Numbered from the stretch's first letter, positions 24,589-33,114 are shown. The stretch: DNA of 64,000 bases from Bacillota bacterium (GCA_030057655.1 JASGUQ010000027.1:1-64000); one strand, 5' to 3'. A program made the numbers and translations. Notes: generated by a model not told the origin, from the letters alone.

Positions 24589-26466
24589 ATGACAAAAAGA
24601 CTGATGTCCCTGTTAGCTCTTATCTTGGCTTTGAGCCTCAGTTTACCTGCTCTTGCCTACACCCCGGGCGAATACGAAGCCAGTGCCAAAGGATATATCG
24701 CCGATGTTGTAGTCAAGGTAACGGTGGACGATGAGCGCATCACCAAGGTTGAAGTAATCAAGCATGAAGAGACTGCCGGCATCTCTGACCTGGCCATTGA
24801 AAAGCTGCCGGAGGAAATCGTGAAGGAACAGTCCGTAGCTCTGGATGTGGTCTCAGGCGCAACCTCCACCAGCAATGCTATCCTGGCCGCCGCTAAGGCT
24901 GCCCTTCTCGATGCTGGCGCAAAAGAGGAAGATATCACCAAGGCACCCGAAAAGACTGGGAATGCCGAGCCCCTGGCTTATGAGGCTGATGTAGTCATTG
25001 TTGGTGCAGGCGGAGCGGGTATGACCGCAGCCCTGGAAGCCGTAAAAAGCGGCGCCTCTGTGCTGGTGCTGGAAAAAACCGGCATCTTGGGCGGCAACAC
25101 CATCGTGGCTGGCAGCGCGCTGAACGGTACCGACACGCCGCGTCAGAAACTGCTCACCATGTCCGATTCCGAAATGAGTAAAATTGAAGAAGCTCTCGCC
25201 CTGGAACCAAAGAACGACATCATGAAGGGCTGGCAGGACGAAATCCGGGCAGCCCTGGATGCATACAAGGCAGAAGGCGCGACCTACCTGTTTGACCTGC
25301 CCGCTTTGCACGCGTTGCAAACCTATGTGGGCGGCGACTATGTGGCTGACGCCGCAGTGGTAGATGCATTTGCCCGTGGCGCCGAACAATCCGCTGTATA
25401 CCTTGAGGAATTGGGCACCGTCTGGGTAGAAGAGCTTACTGCTGCTGTTGGTGCCACCTGGCGTCGCAGCCATATGCCCAGCGCCGAGCCTTGGGGACCC
25501 AAGGGCGCGTCCTTTGTATTGCCTCAGGCCACCAAAGCTATTGAATTGGGTGCCCAAGTTGTGTATGAGCACAAGGCCGACACGATCATCATGGAAGACG
25601 GCCGCGCTGTGGGTGTCTCTGGCCTGACCACTGAAGGCACCCCCTTCACTGCCAAGGCAAGCTCAGGCGTTATTATCGCCACAGGCGGCTTTGGCGCTAA
25701 TGTGGAAATGCGCATGAAATACAACAAGCACTGGGCCTACTTGGGGCCGGAAGTTCGCACCTCCAACGTAGCCACCGCTACGGGTGATGGAATTGTCATG
25801 GCCGAGAAGGCCGGTGCCAACCTGGTGGGCATGGAGTGGATCCAGATGCTCACTCGCGCGGACGAACAGGACTTTTCTGCCTCCATTGACAACCTGGTTT
25901 TCATTAACAAGGAAGGCAAGCGCTTTGTGCGTGAGGACGGTCGCCGTGACGAAATCGCTGGTGCCACCCTCTCCCAGACCGATGCCAAGATTATCGAAAT
26001 TACTGATTCCCACGAGATTGAGCGCTTAGGCGGAAAAACCTATGCTGGCTTTGACATTGAGGAATTGTGCCAGAAAGGCATTTTCGTCAAGGCGGACAGC
26101 GTGGAAGAATTGGCCAAAGCCTTCAGCATTGATCCCGCCGTGCTGCAGCAGACCATCGACACCTACAACGCTGCAGTTGAAGCAGGCAAGGATGAGGAGT
26201 TTGGCCGTCAGGTCTTTGGTAACAAGTTGGACAAAGCGCCTTACTACGGCTTCTATGCCGGCGCTCAGGTGCACCACACCATGGGCGGTATTCAGATCAA
26301 CAGCAAGGCTGAAGTTATTGACACAAATGGCCAGGTTATCCCCGGCCTGTACGCAGCGGGTGAGGTCACCGGCGGTATTCACGGTGCCAACCGTTTGGGC
26401 GGAAACGCCATCGCGGACATCGTCACCTTTGGCCGCATCGCGGGCCAGAACGCGAGCGCGAAATAA
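24589..26466 (+). CDS. Secreted FMN-binding/FAD-dependent reductase (fumarate/urocanate reductase-like)
   Basis: A 625-residue exported flavoprotein. A signal peptide ends near LPALA. An FMN-binding domain follows, with VVSGATSTS near residues 82-95, where the threonine receives FMN covalently through ApbE. The FAD domain begins with ADVVIVGAGGAG. LGGNT, the active-site region YEHKADTIIMEDGRAVGV and GEVTGGIHGANRLGGNA belong to the fumarate reductase flavoprotein superfamily. It probably passes electrons to an extracellular organic acceptor; which one cannot be told. No cytochrome domain is present. Codon choice includes more T- and A-ending codons than neighbours. ATG follows AAAGGAG. Confidence 0.9.
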   Translation: MTKRLMSLLALILALSLSLPALAYTPGEYEASAKGYIADVVVKVTVDDERITKVEVIKHEETAGISDLAIEKLPEEIVKEQSVALDVVSGATSTSNAILAAAKAALLDAGAKEEDITKAPEKTGNAEPLAYEADVVIVGAGGAGMTAALEAVKSGASVLVLEKTGILGGNTIVAGSALNGTDTPRQKLLTMSDSEMSKIEEALALEPKNDIMKGWQDEIRAALDAYKAEGATYLFDLPALHALQTYVGGDYVADAAVVDAFARGAEQSAVYLEELGTVWVEELTAAVGATWRRSHMPSAEPWGPKGASFVLPQATKAIELGAQVVYEHKADTIIMEDGRAVGVSGLTTEGTPFTAKASSGVIIATGGFGANVEMRMKYNKHWAYLGPEVRTSNVATATGDGIVMAEKAGANLVGMEWIQMLTRADEQDFSASIDNLVFINKEGKRFVREDGRRDEIAGATLSQTDAKIIEITDSHEIERLGGKTYAGFDIEELCQKGIFVKADSVEELAKAFSIDPAVLQQTIDTYNAAVEAGKDEEFGRQVFGNKLDKAPYYGFYAGAQVHHTMGGIQINSKAEVIDTNGQVIPGLYAAGEVTGGIHGANRLGGNAIADIVTFGRIAGQNASAK

Positions 26467-26487
26467 CTTCCCTATCTGAAATACAAC

Positions 26488-26513
26488 GAGGCCGCGGCGA
26501 GAGCCGCGGCCTC
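26488..26513 (+). terminator. Strong hairpin after the flavin reductase gene
   Basis: GAGGCCGCGG and CCGCGGCCTC form a GC-rich 10-bp stem 21 bases after the stop. No T-run follows, so termination could be factor-assisted. Confidence 0.55.
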
Positions 26514-26524
26514 GGACTGTCAAA

Positions 26525-26556
26525 GAACCCTGTCAAGCAAAAGCGAGACAGGGTTC
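26525..26556 (-). terminator. Hairpin at the end of the nrd-cupin operon
   Basis: GAACCCTGTC and GACAGGGTTC with a 12-base loop. On the minus strand it is followed by TTTG only, so the T-run is weak. It lies 40 bases past the cupin stop. Confidence 0.5.
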
Positions 26557-26596
26557 CTTGTACCGGCCAAGCCGATAGATGGTTACTTTGTCCCGT

Positions 26597-26932
26597 TTAT
26601 TTCCCGTGCGTCGGGATCACGGCGAAGACGACCAAATCCTCATTGCCCGTGTTTTTCAGCGAGTGCCACTGTCCGCGCGCGCAATAATGGCATTCGCCTG
26701 GGGCTGCGGGCAGGCTGCCTTCCTCGCTGTCCATCGTCCCCTGGCCCTTCAAAATATAGATGGTCTCGCTGTCTTTTTCATGGGTGTGCCGGCCGATGAA
26801 GGCGCCCGGGGCCAGGATGATCATCATCAAGCGGTTGTCCGCGTCGGAAAAGGTCTTGACCCGCGCCTCGCCCTGTCCGCCGCGCAGGCCCTGGACCACA
26901 TTTTCAGGAATCTCGTTAAAATTGATTTTCAT
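26597..26932 (-). CDS. Cupin-domain protein
   Basis: A 111-residue single-domain cupin. Motif 1 is GAFIGRHTHEKDSETIYIL (metal-ligand histidines and glutamate), and motif 2 is APGECHYCARGQWHSLKN with two further histidines. Such small cupins bind a metal and can be sugar isomerases, dioxygenases or sensors; none can be chosen here. The ATG is only 11 bases after the nrdB stop and no terminator separates them, so it is probably co-transcribed with the ribonucleotide reductase genes. Confidence 0.85.
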   Translation of the reverse strand: MKINFNEIPENVVQGLRGGQGEARVKTFSDADNRLMMIILAPGAFIGRHTHEKDSETIYILKGQGTMDSEEGSLPAAPGECHYCARGQWHSLKNTGNEDLVVFAVIPTHGK

Positions 26933-26943
26933 ATTTGTTTACC

Positions 26944-27987
26944 TCACAGATCGTCCACCAGCGCCGATGACTTGGCGTAGGCGGTGCTTCGTGCTTCAAA
27001 GAAATCGGTTTTGATCATGTTGGCGTTGCTGTACTGGCTCACCCATTTCATCGTGTCCGGCTCCTTGTCATGGCCCTCGTAAATGGGTTCCAGGCCGATG
27101 CTGGTCGCGCGCAGGTTGCCCAGATAGCGGATATAGTCTTCCACCATCTGTCCTGTCAGCCCCTGGATGTCTTCCCCGATCACATACCTGCCCCAGGCGA
27201 TTTCCTGCTCGCAGCCTTCTTTCAGCATGTCGCGGAACAGCTCGCGGATTTCGTCGGTAAACAGCTCCGGCTCTTCCTTTTGCAGCTCGGTCAGGATGTT
27301 CCGAAACAGCCACAGGTGGGTGGCCTCATCCCTGTTGATGTAGCGGATCTGCTGGGCGGAGCCGGTCATGCGGTTGTTGCGCGCCAGGTTGTAGAAGAAC
27401 ATGAAGCCGGAGTAGAAGTACACGCCCTCCAAAATATAGTTGCCCATCACCACGCGCAGGAAGTTGCGCATGGTCTTCTCTTCCTGGAAGTCGTTGTAGA
27501 TGTCGCCGATGAAGGTGTTGCGCCGCAACAGGTGCTCGTCATCCTTCCACTGGAAGAGGATGCTGTCCCGCTCGTTGGGCTCGCAGATGGAGTCCAGCAT
27601 GTAGGAATAGCTCTGGGAATGGATGGCCTCCTGGTAGGTCTGGATGCACAGGCACAGGTTGACCTCGTTGGCCGTGATGTACTGCCCGATGTTGGGCAGG
27701 TTCGCGGTCTGGATGGAATCCAGGAAGATCAGAAAGGACAGGATCTTGTCATAGGCGCGGCGCTCCTGGGGTACCAGAAAAGGGTACTGCTTTTTGTCGG
27801 AGGCCAGGTTGATCTCTTCCGGGATCCAGAAGTTGTTCATGGCCTGGCGGTACCAGGGGCTGACCCAGCTGTACTTCATGTTGTTGAAGTCGTTCAGGTT
27901 GGTCGGGTTCCCGCCCACCATGCGCCTTGAGATCACGTCGGTGTCGCCCTTCGGGTTAAACAGCGGTTTCTTAACTAATTTTGCCAT
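26944..27987 (-). CDS. nrdB: Ribonucleotide reductase small subunit (class I, tyrosyl-radical type)
   Basis: A 347-residue diiron protein that makes the radical used by the large subunit to convert ribonucleotides to deoxyribonucleotides. The metal ligands are all present: Asp90 (FLIFLDS), Glu120 and His123 (QEAIHS), Glu187 (YILEGVYF), Glu221 and His224 (RDEATHLW). Tyr127 stands four residues after His123, the position of the radical tyrosine. The C-terminus ends with an acidic tail (SSALVDDL) as used to dock on NrdA. It follows nrdA by 31 bases. Having an oxygen-dependent class I enzyme in an otherwise anaerobe-like window is notable. Confidence 0.95.
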   Translation of the reverse strand: MAKLVKKPLFNPKGDTDVISRRMVGGNPTNLNDFNNMKYSWVSPWYRQAMNNFWIPEEINLASDKKQYPFLVPQERRAYDKILSFLIFLDSIQTANLPNIGQYITANEVNLCLCIQTYQEAIHSQSYSYMLDSICEPNERDSILFQWKDDEHLLRRNTFIGDIYNDFQEEKTMRNFLRVVMGNYILEGVYFYSGFMFFYNLARNNRMTGSAQQIRYINRDEATHLWLFRNILTELQKEEPELFTDEIRELFRDMLKEGCEQEIAWGRYVIGEDIQGLTGQMVEDYIRYLGNLRATSIGLEPIYEGHDKEPDTMKWVSQYSNANMIKTDFFEARSTAYAKSSALVDDL

Positions 27988-28018
27988 TTCCTCTCCTTTG
28001 TCATGTGATTTTATTGAA

Positions 28019-30577
28019 TCAGGTTGAGCAGCTTTCGCATTCGTCCACTTCCAGGGACTTGGAGCGGATGTAGTACACTGTTTTCACGCCCTCCTGCCAG
28101 GCCGCGAGGTAGAGGTTCAGCACCTGGCGGAAGCTGTAGTCATTGGTGATGTACAGGTTCATGCTCTGCGCCTGGTCGATGTGCCGCTGCCGGATGCCGT
28201 TTGCGCGCACGGACCAGTGCTGGTCGATCGTGTGGGCGGCCTTGTACAGCCAGTAGGTGCTCATATTCAAATCAGGCGCGGCGCGGGGGATCAGGCCGCT
28301 CTTCTTCTCGTCATAATAGAAGCGGTTCATGATGGGGTCGATCCCCGCCGTGGTGCCCGCGATGATGGAGATGGAGGAGGTGGGCGCGACCGCCAGCAGG
28401 TAGCCGTTCCTGAGGCCCTTGTCATGCACCGCCTTCTTTAGTTCCGCCCAGCGGGGGGAATCATAGGCGCGTTTGTCAAAATAGCTGCCCGTGTCCCAGT
28501 CGGAGCCGGGGAAGTAGGCGTAGGCGCCTTTTTCTTCAGCCAGCTTCATGGAAGCCGTGATGGCGTGGTAGTTGATGTCCTCAAACACGCTGTCCGCCAG
28601 CTTCAGGTGCTCCTCGCTCTCCCAGGGGATGCCCTTTAAGGCCAGCAGGTGGTGGTAGCCGCTTACGCCCAGGCCGATGGGGCGGTAGCGGTGGTTGTTG
28701 ATCTTGGCGTAGGGCACGGGGAAGTAGTTGAGTTCGATCACATTGTCCAGCGCGCGCACCGCGGAAGTGATCAGCCCGCTCAGTTCCTCCTGGTCGTCCA
28801 CGTTGATCTTGCCCAGGTTTAAACTTGCCAGGTTGCACACCACATAGTCCCCGGGCTTGGTCACCGTGACCACCACGGTCTCCCCGTTCACATCTGTGGT
28901 CTGCTGGTCCACAAATTCCACGCCGGACATGTTCTGGGCAATCTCCGTGCACAGGTTGCTGCAGTAGATCATGCCCTTGTGCGGGTTGGGGTTCATGCGG
29001 TTGACGTGGTCGCGGTTAAAGATGAAAGGTGTGCCGGTTTCAACAGCGGATTTGATCATCAGGCGCACCAGGTCCTTGATCGGGATCACCCGGCGGGAGA
29101 TGCTTGCGTCCTCCACCAGCTCCTTGTATTTTTCCGTCCACTCCTCCCCATAGCTGTCTTCCAGCGCCCAGCCCTTGCGGGTCAAGACCTCGTGCGGGTC
29201 AAACAGGTGCCAGTCGCCGTTCATGTTGGTCTGCACCTGCTCATAGAAGTAATCGGGGATGCACACCGCGGGGAAGACGTCGTGCGCTTTCATGCGGTCA
29301 TCGCCGTTGTTGGTGCGCAGCTGCAAAAATTCCGGCAGGTCGCGGTGCCACGCGTCCAAATACACGGCCACAGCGCCCTGGCGCACGCCCAATTGGTCCA
29401 CGGCCACCGCGGTGTCATTGGCCAGGCGGATCCAGCGGATGACGCCGCCGGCTGCCCCCTCAAAGCCCCTGATCGCTGCGCCCTGGGAGCGCACCTTGCC
29501 AAAATACAGCCCCATCCCGCCGCCGTACTTGCTCACATTGGCAAAATTGGAAATGCTGTGGTAAATGCCCTGCAGGTCGTCCGGCACCGTGTCGATAAAG
29601 CAGCTGGAAAGCTGGTGAAAAGGCTTTCTGGAGTTGGACAGGGTGGGGGTGGCCATGGTCACCTTGAGGGAGGACAGCATGTCATAAAACCGCTTCACCC
29701 AGAAAAGGCGCTTGCTCTTCTCTTCCGGGATCGCCAGAAACAGCGAAATGGACAGGTACATCTCCTGCACGCTTTCAAGCGCCTGATGCTGGCGGTTTTT
29801 GATCACATAGCGCTTGGTCAAAAGCTCGATCCCGGAATAGGGCAGAAGGTCGTCCCGCGAGGGGTCCATGAAGGACGCCGCTTCCTCAATCTCCTCCCTG
29901 GAGTAGGTCTCAAGCATGCTTTTCGCCAGCAGGTTCTGGGCGTCCAGGTAGGCCAGCTTCTCATAAAAGCTGTTCAGACCCAGCGCCTGCTCGCGCAGGT
30001 TCAGGTTGTAGCGGTAAAAACAGTTGAACAGCCTGCCCGCGACAAACTCCCATTTGGCGGCTTCCTTGTCCGTCAGCTCGATCGCCGCGCGGATCAGCAC
30101 GTCCATCCGCTCCGCAAAATTCTTGTCTTCCTTGTACAGGGACTGGAACTTCCTGAGCAAAACGGACAGCGCGTATTCCTCCTCCGGGAAATCGCGCTCA
30201 ATGCCGGACAGGACCGGGGCCAGCTGCTCAAAATCGGCAAAATAGGCCAGCAGCTTCTGCCTGTCCTCGCGCTTCTTGCGCCGCACGTCCCGGTAGAGGA
30301 TGTAGGCCTTGGCCTGGCTGAAGTAGCCCGCCTGCATCAGGGCCTGCTCGGCCATGTCCTGCACCTTTTCAACCGAGAAGACTGCGCCCTTTTCCAGCGC
30401 CTCTGACATCAGCGCCTCGACCCTGGAGGTGATCTCGTCCAGCTGGCTGTCGCTGATCTCAGCCTCTGTCGCTAAAAAAGCCTTTTTCAAGGCTGTATAA
30501 ATCTTGCTTCTGTCATAGCGCTCCGTCTGTCCTGAGCGCTTGATGATTTCATGGGGCAGCTGGCAATCCTTTGGCAT
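28019..30577 (-). CDS. nrdA: Ribonucleotide reductase large subunit (class I, ATP-cone)
   Basis: An 852-residue catalytic subunit. Residues ~10-95 are the ATP-cone for allosteric activity control (IKRSGQTERYDRSKIY). The barrel has PTLSNSRKPFHQLSSCFI with one redox cysteine, then NLCTEI, LASLNLGKI and LAVAPTSSISIIAGTTAGI. The C-terminus ends with a cysteine pair, CESCST, used to regenerate the active-site disulfide. ATG 30577 is chosen because upstream codons overlap the promoter and the NrdR boxes. Regulation by NrdR is strongly suggested (30598-30644). nrdB and the cupin follow on the same strand. Confidence 0.95.
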   Translation of the reverse strand: MPKDCQLPHEIIKRSGQTERYDRSKIYTALKKAFLATEAEISDSQLDEITSRVEALMSEALEKGAVFSVEKVQDMAEQALMQAGYFSQAKAYILYRDVRRKKREDRQKLLAYFADFEQLAPVLSGIERDFPEEEYALSVLLRKFQSLYKEDKNFAERMDVLIRAAIELTDKEAAKWEFVAGRLFNCFYRYNLNLREQALGLNSFYEKLAYLDAQNLLAKSMLETYSREEIEEAASFMDPSRDDLLPYSGIELLTKRYVIKNRQHQALESVQEMYLSISLFLAIPEEKSKRLFWVKRFYDMLSSLKVTMATPTLSNSRKPFHQLSSCFIDTVPDDLQGIYHSISNFANVSKYGGGMGLYFGKVRSQGAAIRGFEGAAGGVIRWIRLANDTAVAVDQLGVRQGAVAVYLDAWHRDLPEFLQLRTNNGDDRMKAHDVFPAVCIPDYFYEQVQTNMNGDWHLFDPHEVLTRKGWALEDSYGEEWTEKYKELVEDASISRRVIPIKDLVRLMIKSAVETGTPFIFNRDHVNRMNPNPHKGMIYCSNLCTEIAQNMSGVEFVDQQTTDVNGETVVVTVTKPGDYVVCNLASLNLGKINVDDQEELSGLITSAVRALDNVIELNYFPVPYAKINNHRYRPIGLGVSGYHHLLALKGIPWESEEHLKLADSVFEDINYHAITASMKLAEEKGAYAYFPGSDWDTGSYFDKRAYDSPRWAELKKAVHDKGLRNGYLLAVAPTSSISIIAGTTAGIDPIMNRFYYDEKKSGLIPRAAPDLNMSTYWLYKAAHTIDQHWSVRANGIRQRHIDQAQSMNLYITNDYSFRQVLNLYLAAWQEGVKTVYYIRSKSLEVDECESCST

Positions 30578-30597
30578 CTCTTGTTTTCCCTTCGGCT

Positions 30598-30644
30598 TAC
30601 TACATATAGTGGTCGCAAGAACCGTGTCCCACAGTATATAGAGG
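30598..30644 (-). promoter_or_regulatory. Tandem NrdR boxes
   Basis: Two 16-base NrdR-like boxes: TACTACATATAGTGGT (30598-30613) and CCACAGTATATAGAGG (30629-30644). Their starts are 31 bases apart, three helical turns, the spacing known for NrdR operators. The distal one overlaps the -10 of the nrdA promoter. NrdR represses RNR genes when dATP is high. Confidence 0.88.
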
Positions 30645-30661
30645 ACTTGTTCCTGTGTCAA
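30633..30661 (-). promoter_or_regulatory. nrdA promoter
   Basis: Minus strand: TTGACA, 17-base spacer, TATACT. The -10 lies inside the distal NrdR box. Confidence 0.88.
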
Positions 30662-30713
30662 TTGCTTTTATACCCGGTTATGCTGCCAAATATCGCCGGA
30701 TCCATGGGCGGGA

Positions 30714-30866
30714 TCATAAAAGATTTTGTCCCTTTCCATTGTTCTTAAAAACAAAAGCCGCCTGCTCCTTTTTAAAGGCTTTGGCCTGGGCCGGTTCGCG
30801 CTCGGCGCAGACCAGCAGAAAGGCGGTTTCGCTTTTTACCGCGTCTTCATTAAGGTTCCTTGTATC
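30714..30866 (-). pseudogene. Coding-like open stretch without a start codon
   Basis: Between nrdA and the oppA terminator a 50-codon minus-strand frame runs without stops and uses host-like G/C-ending codons. It contains SETAFLLVCAEREPAQAKAF and KKEQAAFVFKNNG. There is no ATG, GTG or TTG early in it. AAGGAACC followed by ATG lies near the top in another frame, as if one base had shifted. It may be the decayed end of a small gene. The rest of the 30662-30899 gap shows nothing else I can name. Confidence 0.25.
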
Positions 30867-30899
30867 TTAGAATTTGACAATCACACGGACATTTGCATA

Positions 30900-30926
30900 A
30901 AGAAAGGCCCGCGGTTTCCCGCGGAC
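30900..30926 (-). terminator. Terminator of the opp operon
   Basis: Minus strand: GGTCCGCGG and CCGCGGGCC with a short loop, followed by TTTCTTT, 29 bases past the oppA stop. Confidence 0.85.
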
Positions 30927-30954
30927 CTTCTTCTGAGATTAGCTCAGATCATGC

Positions 30955-32979
30955 TTATTTTACCAGCTCCACATAGTTCCAGATCACGTCGCCGGTGGGC
31001 ATGATGATCAGGTTCTTCACTTGGGGCTTGAGCATGTAGGGGTTGGTGTAGTAGAACAGCGGGGCAACGCCGCCGGTCGCCATCAGGACCTTTTCAGCGT
31101 CAGCGGCCATCTTGGCGCGCTCGTCCGGATTGGTCTCGGCCTTGATGTCCTGCACCAGTTTGTCATAGGCATCCGCCCAGGTCTGGTTGCCTTCAAAGCC
31201 CCAGTAAGCGCCGGTGCCGGCATCCTTGGTGACTTCGCTGGCCTTCTCATATTCGCCGATGTCGCGGCCCAGGCGCGGGTAGTTGTTGCCGGAGGCGGAG
31301 ATGAAGATCTCCAGGAAGTTGACTACGTCGTTGAAGTCGGAGACCCAGCCCATGCGGGCGGCTTCCGCGTTGCCGGCCTTCAGTTTGACCTGCAGCGTGC
31401 TCCAGGCTTCGGTGTTGATCGTGGAGGGGATGCCGAAGGTGTTCCAGGTCTCCTGCACATACTGGATGATCAGGGCGTTGGCGCCGGAGTTGTTGAAAGC
31501 AAAGTCGATGTTCGGGAAGTCGGTGAACTTCACGTCTCCGCCTTCGATGCTGCCGGTGTAGGCATAGCCCAGATCAATCAGCGTCTTGACAGCCGCAACC
31601 TGATCCTTAGTGTAAGCTTCGTTTTCCTCAGAGGGGGTGTTGGTGTCCACATACCATTTGCCATAGCCTTCCGCGGCGCGGACATCAACGTTCTTGCCGT
31701 CCGCCAGGCCGCCGGGGTAGAAGCCCTGCGCGGCGGTCTGACCGGCCTGGGTCACATAGTCCACCAGGGTCACGCGGTCGATCATCTGACCAATGGCAAT
31801 GCGGGCTTGGGCCTGCTCCTGCGGGGTCAGTTGTTTGCCGGCGGGGGATACATCCTTGTACACGTTGAACAGCACATAGTAGGTGCCCTGCAGCACGCCG
31901 TACACCAGCTGATCGCCATAGGTCTCGCGCAGGCGCGGGAACTCTTCAGGGCTGATGGAGTTGATGAACTGGGCGGTGTCGTTCTCATAAGCGGTCAGGA
32001 TGGCCACGTTGTCCTCAGACAGGTAGGCGTTCACGCCGGCCAGCTTCACGTTCTCCGCGTTCCAGTAGTAGGGGTTCTTTTCCCAGGCGATGACATCGTC
32101 CACTTTGTAGGCAGTCATCTTGAAGGGGCCCATGCCGATGTAGGTGTCCGGACTGGTGGCCCAGACGCCCTCGTTGTCCACCACGTCAGAACGGGTCGGG
32201 TAGAAGGGCGGAAAGGCGCACAGATCCAGGAAGTAGGAAGTCGGGTTGACCAGTTTCACGGTGAAGGTGCGGGCAGCGTCGTCGGCCACGATGTTCATGG
32301 GGCCCTTGCCGCCGTTGTAGCCTTCAATCACGTCATACAGGAAGCCGTAGTCGGCGCCCAGCGTGTCAGAACCTGCGCGGTTCCAGGCGGCGACCAGGTC
32401 GGATGCCAGGAAATCCTTGCCGTCTGACCACTTCAGGCCTTCACGCAGGGTGAAAACATAGGTCAGTTTGTCCTCAGACACGGTGTAGGACTCGGCCAGC
32501 TCGGGGGCCAGCGCGCCCTTGCCATCCACCAGGCTGAAGCCCATCAGACCGGCATGGCCCAATTTCAGGATGTTGGAGCCGCTGGATGCGGAGTTCAGTG
32601 CCGGGTCGATGGACAGGGGGGTGCCGCCGCCGTAGAACACGGAGACAACGTCGCCTTCGACAGCGGGCTTCTCAGCAACGGGCTCCTCGGCAGCGGGCTC
32701 CTCAGCAACGGGCTCCTCAGCAGCGGGCTCCTCGGCAGTGGGTTCCTCAGCAGCGGGCTCCTCGGTCGCCGGCACTTCAGTGGCGGGCACTTCGGTCGCC
32801 GGCACTTCGGTGGCGGGAACTTCGGTCGCCGGTACTTCGGTAGCGGGAACCTCAGTCGCCGGTACTTCGGTGGGGACGGGTTCAGGCGCGGGAGCTGGTT
32901 TGGTCAAAAAATAGACCCCCACAGCGGCCGCAACCACCAGCACCACAACCAGCAGGGTGGTCAGGGTTTTCTTGGACAT
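30955..32979 (-). CDS. oppA: Peptide ABC transporter substrate-binding protein (family 5) with long repeat linker
   Basis: A 674-residue extracellular binding protein for an oligopeptide importer. The N-terminus is a hydrophobic helix (LTTLLVVVLVVAAAVGVYFL) without a lipobox cysteine, so it may be anchored by this helix. Residues 36-105 are 14 proline-bearing pentapeptides (TEVPA, then AEEP types). The binding domain follows, from SIDPALNSASSGSNILKLGH through LREGLKWSDGKDF to the C-terminus. ATG 32979 follows AGGAGG; the frame from 33015 lacks a ribosome site. It is last in the order B-C-D-F-A and has its own -10 upstream, so it may be made in excess. Confidence 0.92.
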   Translation of the reverse strand: MSKKTLTTLLVVVLVVAAAVGVYFLTKPAPAPEPVPTEVPATEVPATEVPATEVPATEVPATEVPATEVPATEEPAAEEPTAEEPAAEEPVAEEPAAEEPVAEKPAVEGDVVSVFYGGGTPLSIDPALNSASSGSNILKLGHAGLMGFSLVDGKGALAPELAESYTVSEDKLTYVFTLREGLKWSDGKDFLASDLVAAWNRAGSDTLGADYGFLYDVIEGYNGGKGPMNIVADDAARTFTVKLVNPTSYFLDLCAFPPFYPTRSDVVDNEGVWATSPDTYIGMGPFKMTAYKVDDVIAWEKNPYYWNAENVKLAGVNAYLSEDNVAILTAYENDTAQFINSISPEEFPRLRETYGDQLVYGVLQGTYYVLFNVYKDVSPAGKQLTPQEQAQARIAIGQMIDRVTLVDYVTQAGQTAAQGFYPGGLADGKNVDVRAAEGYGKWYVDTNTPSEENEAYTKDQVAAVKTLIDLGYAYTGSIEGGDVKFTDFPNIDFAFNNSGANALIIQYVQETWNTFGIPSTINTEAWSTLQVKLKAGNAEAARMGWVSDFNDVVNFLEIFISASGNNYPRLGRDIGEYEKASEVTKDAGTGAYWGFEGNQTWADAYDKLVQDIKAETNPDERAKMAADAEKVLMATGGVAPLFYYTNPYMLKPQVKNLIIMPTGDVIWNYVELVK
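32665..32874 (-). repeat. Pentapeptide-coding tandem repeat in oppA
   Basis: Fourteen 15-base units coding one PTEVP, six ATEVP, one ATEEP, then AAEEP, TAEEP and VAEEP variants ending in VAEKP. The nucleotide units are near-identical, so length variation by slippage is likely. The product is a rigid acidic spacer between membrane helix and binding domain. Confidence 0.95.
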
Positions 32980-33058
32980 AAATGGTACCTCCTCATTTTG
33001 TTTGGCATACTTCACGCTTGCTTTTTGTTTTATCGGAGCAAACGCGCATCCGCCGCAT

Positions 33059-33067
33059 ATTATAGCA
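33059..33067 (-). promoter_or_regulatory. Extended -10 upstream of oppA
   Basis: Minus strand TGCTATAAT (TGn plus TATAAT) in the 135-base gap between oppF and oppA. No clear -35. It suggests separate transcription of oppA. Confidence 0.5.
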
Positions 33068-33114
33068 TATTAGTGTGTTAATTCATAGAATGCAAGATTT
33101 TTTGTTTGCCGCGC

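Noticed and set aside
28979-30406. 475-codon plus-strand frame opposite nrdA
   Set aside because: Antisense shadow of the large RNR subunit.
30726-31004. 92-codon plus-strand frame between nrdA and oppA
   Set aside because: It runs through the opp terminator hairpin and into the end of oppA, with no ribosome site.
32586-32843. Arg/Gln-rich plus-strand frames over the oppA stalk
   Set aside because: They are out-of-frame readings of the pentapeptide repeat.
32665-32874. CRISPR-like array
   Set aside because: The 15-base units are in frame with oppA, without spacers.
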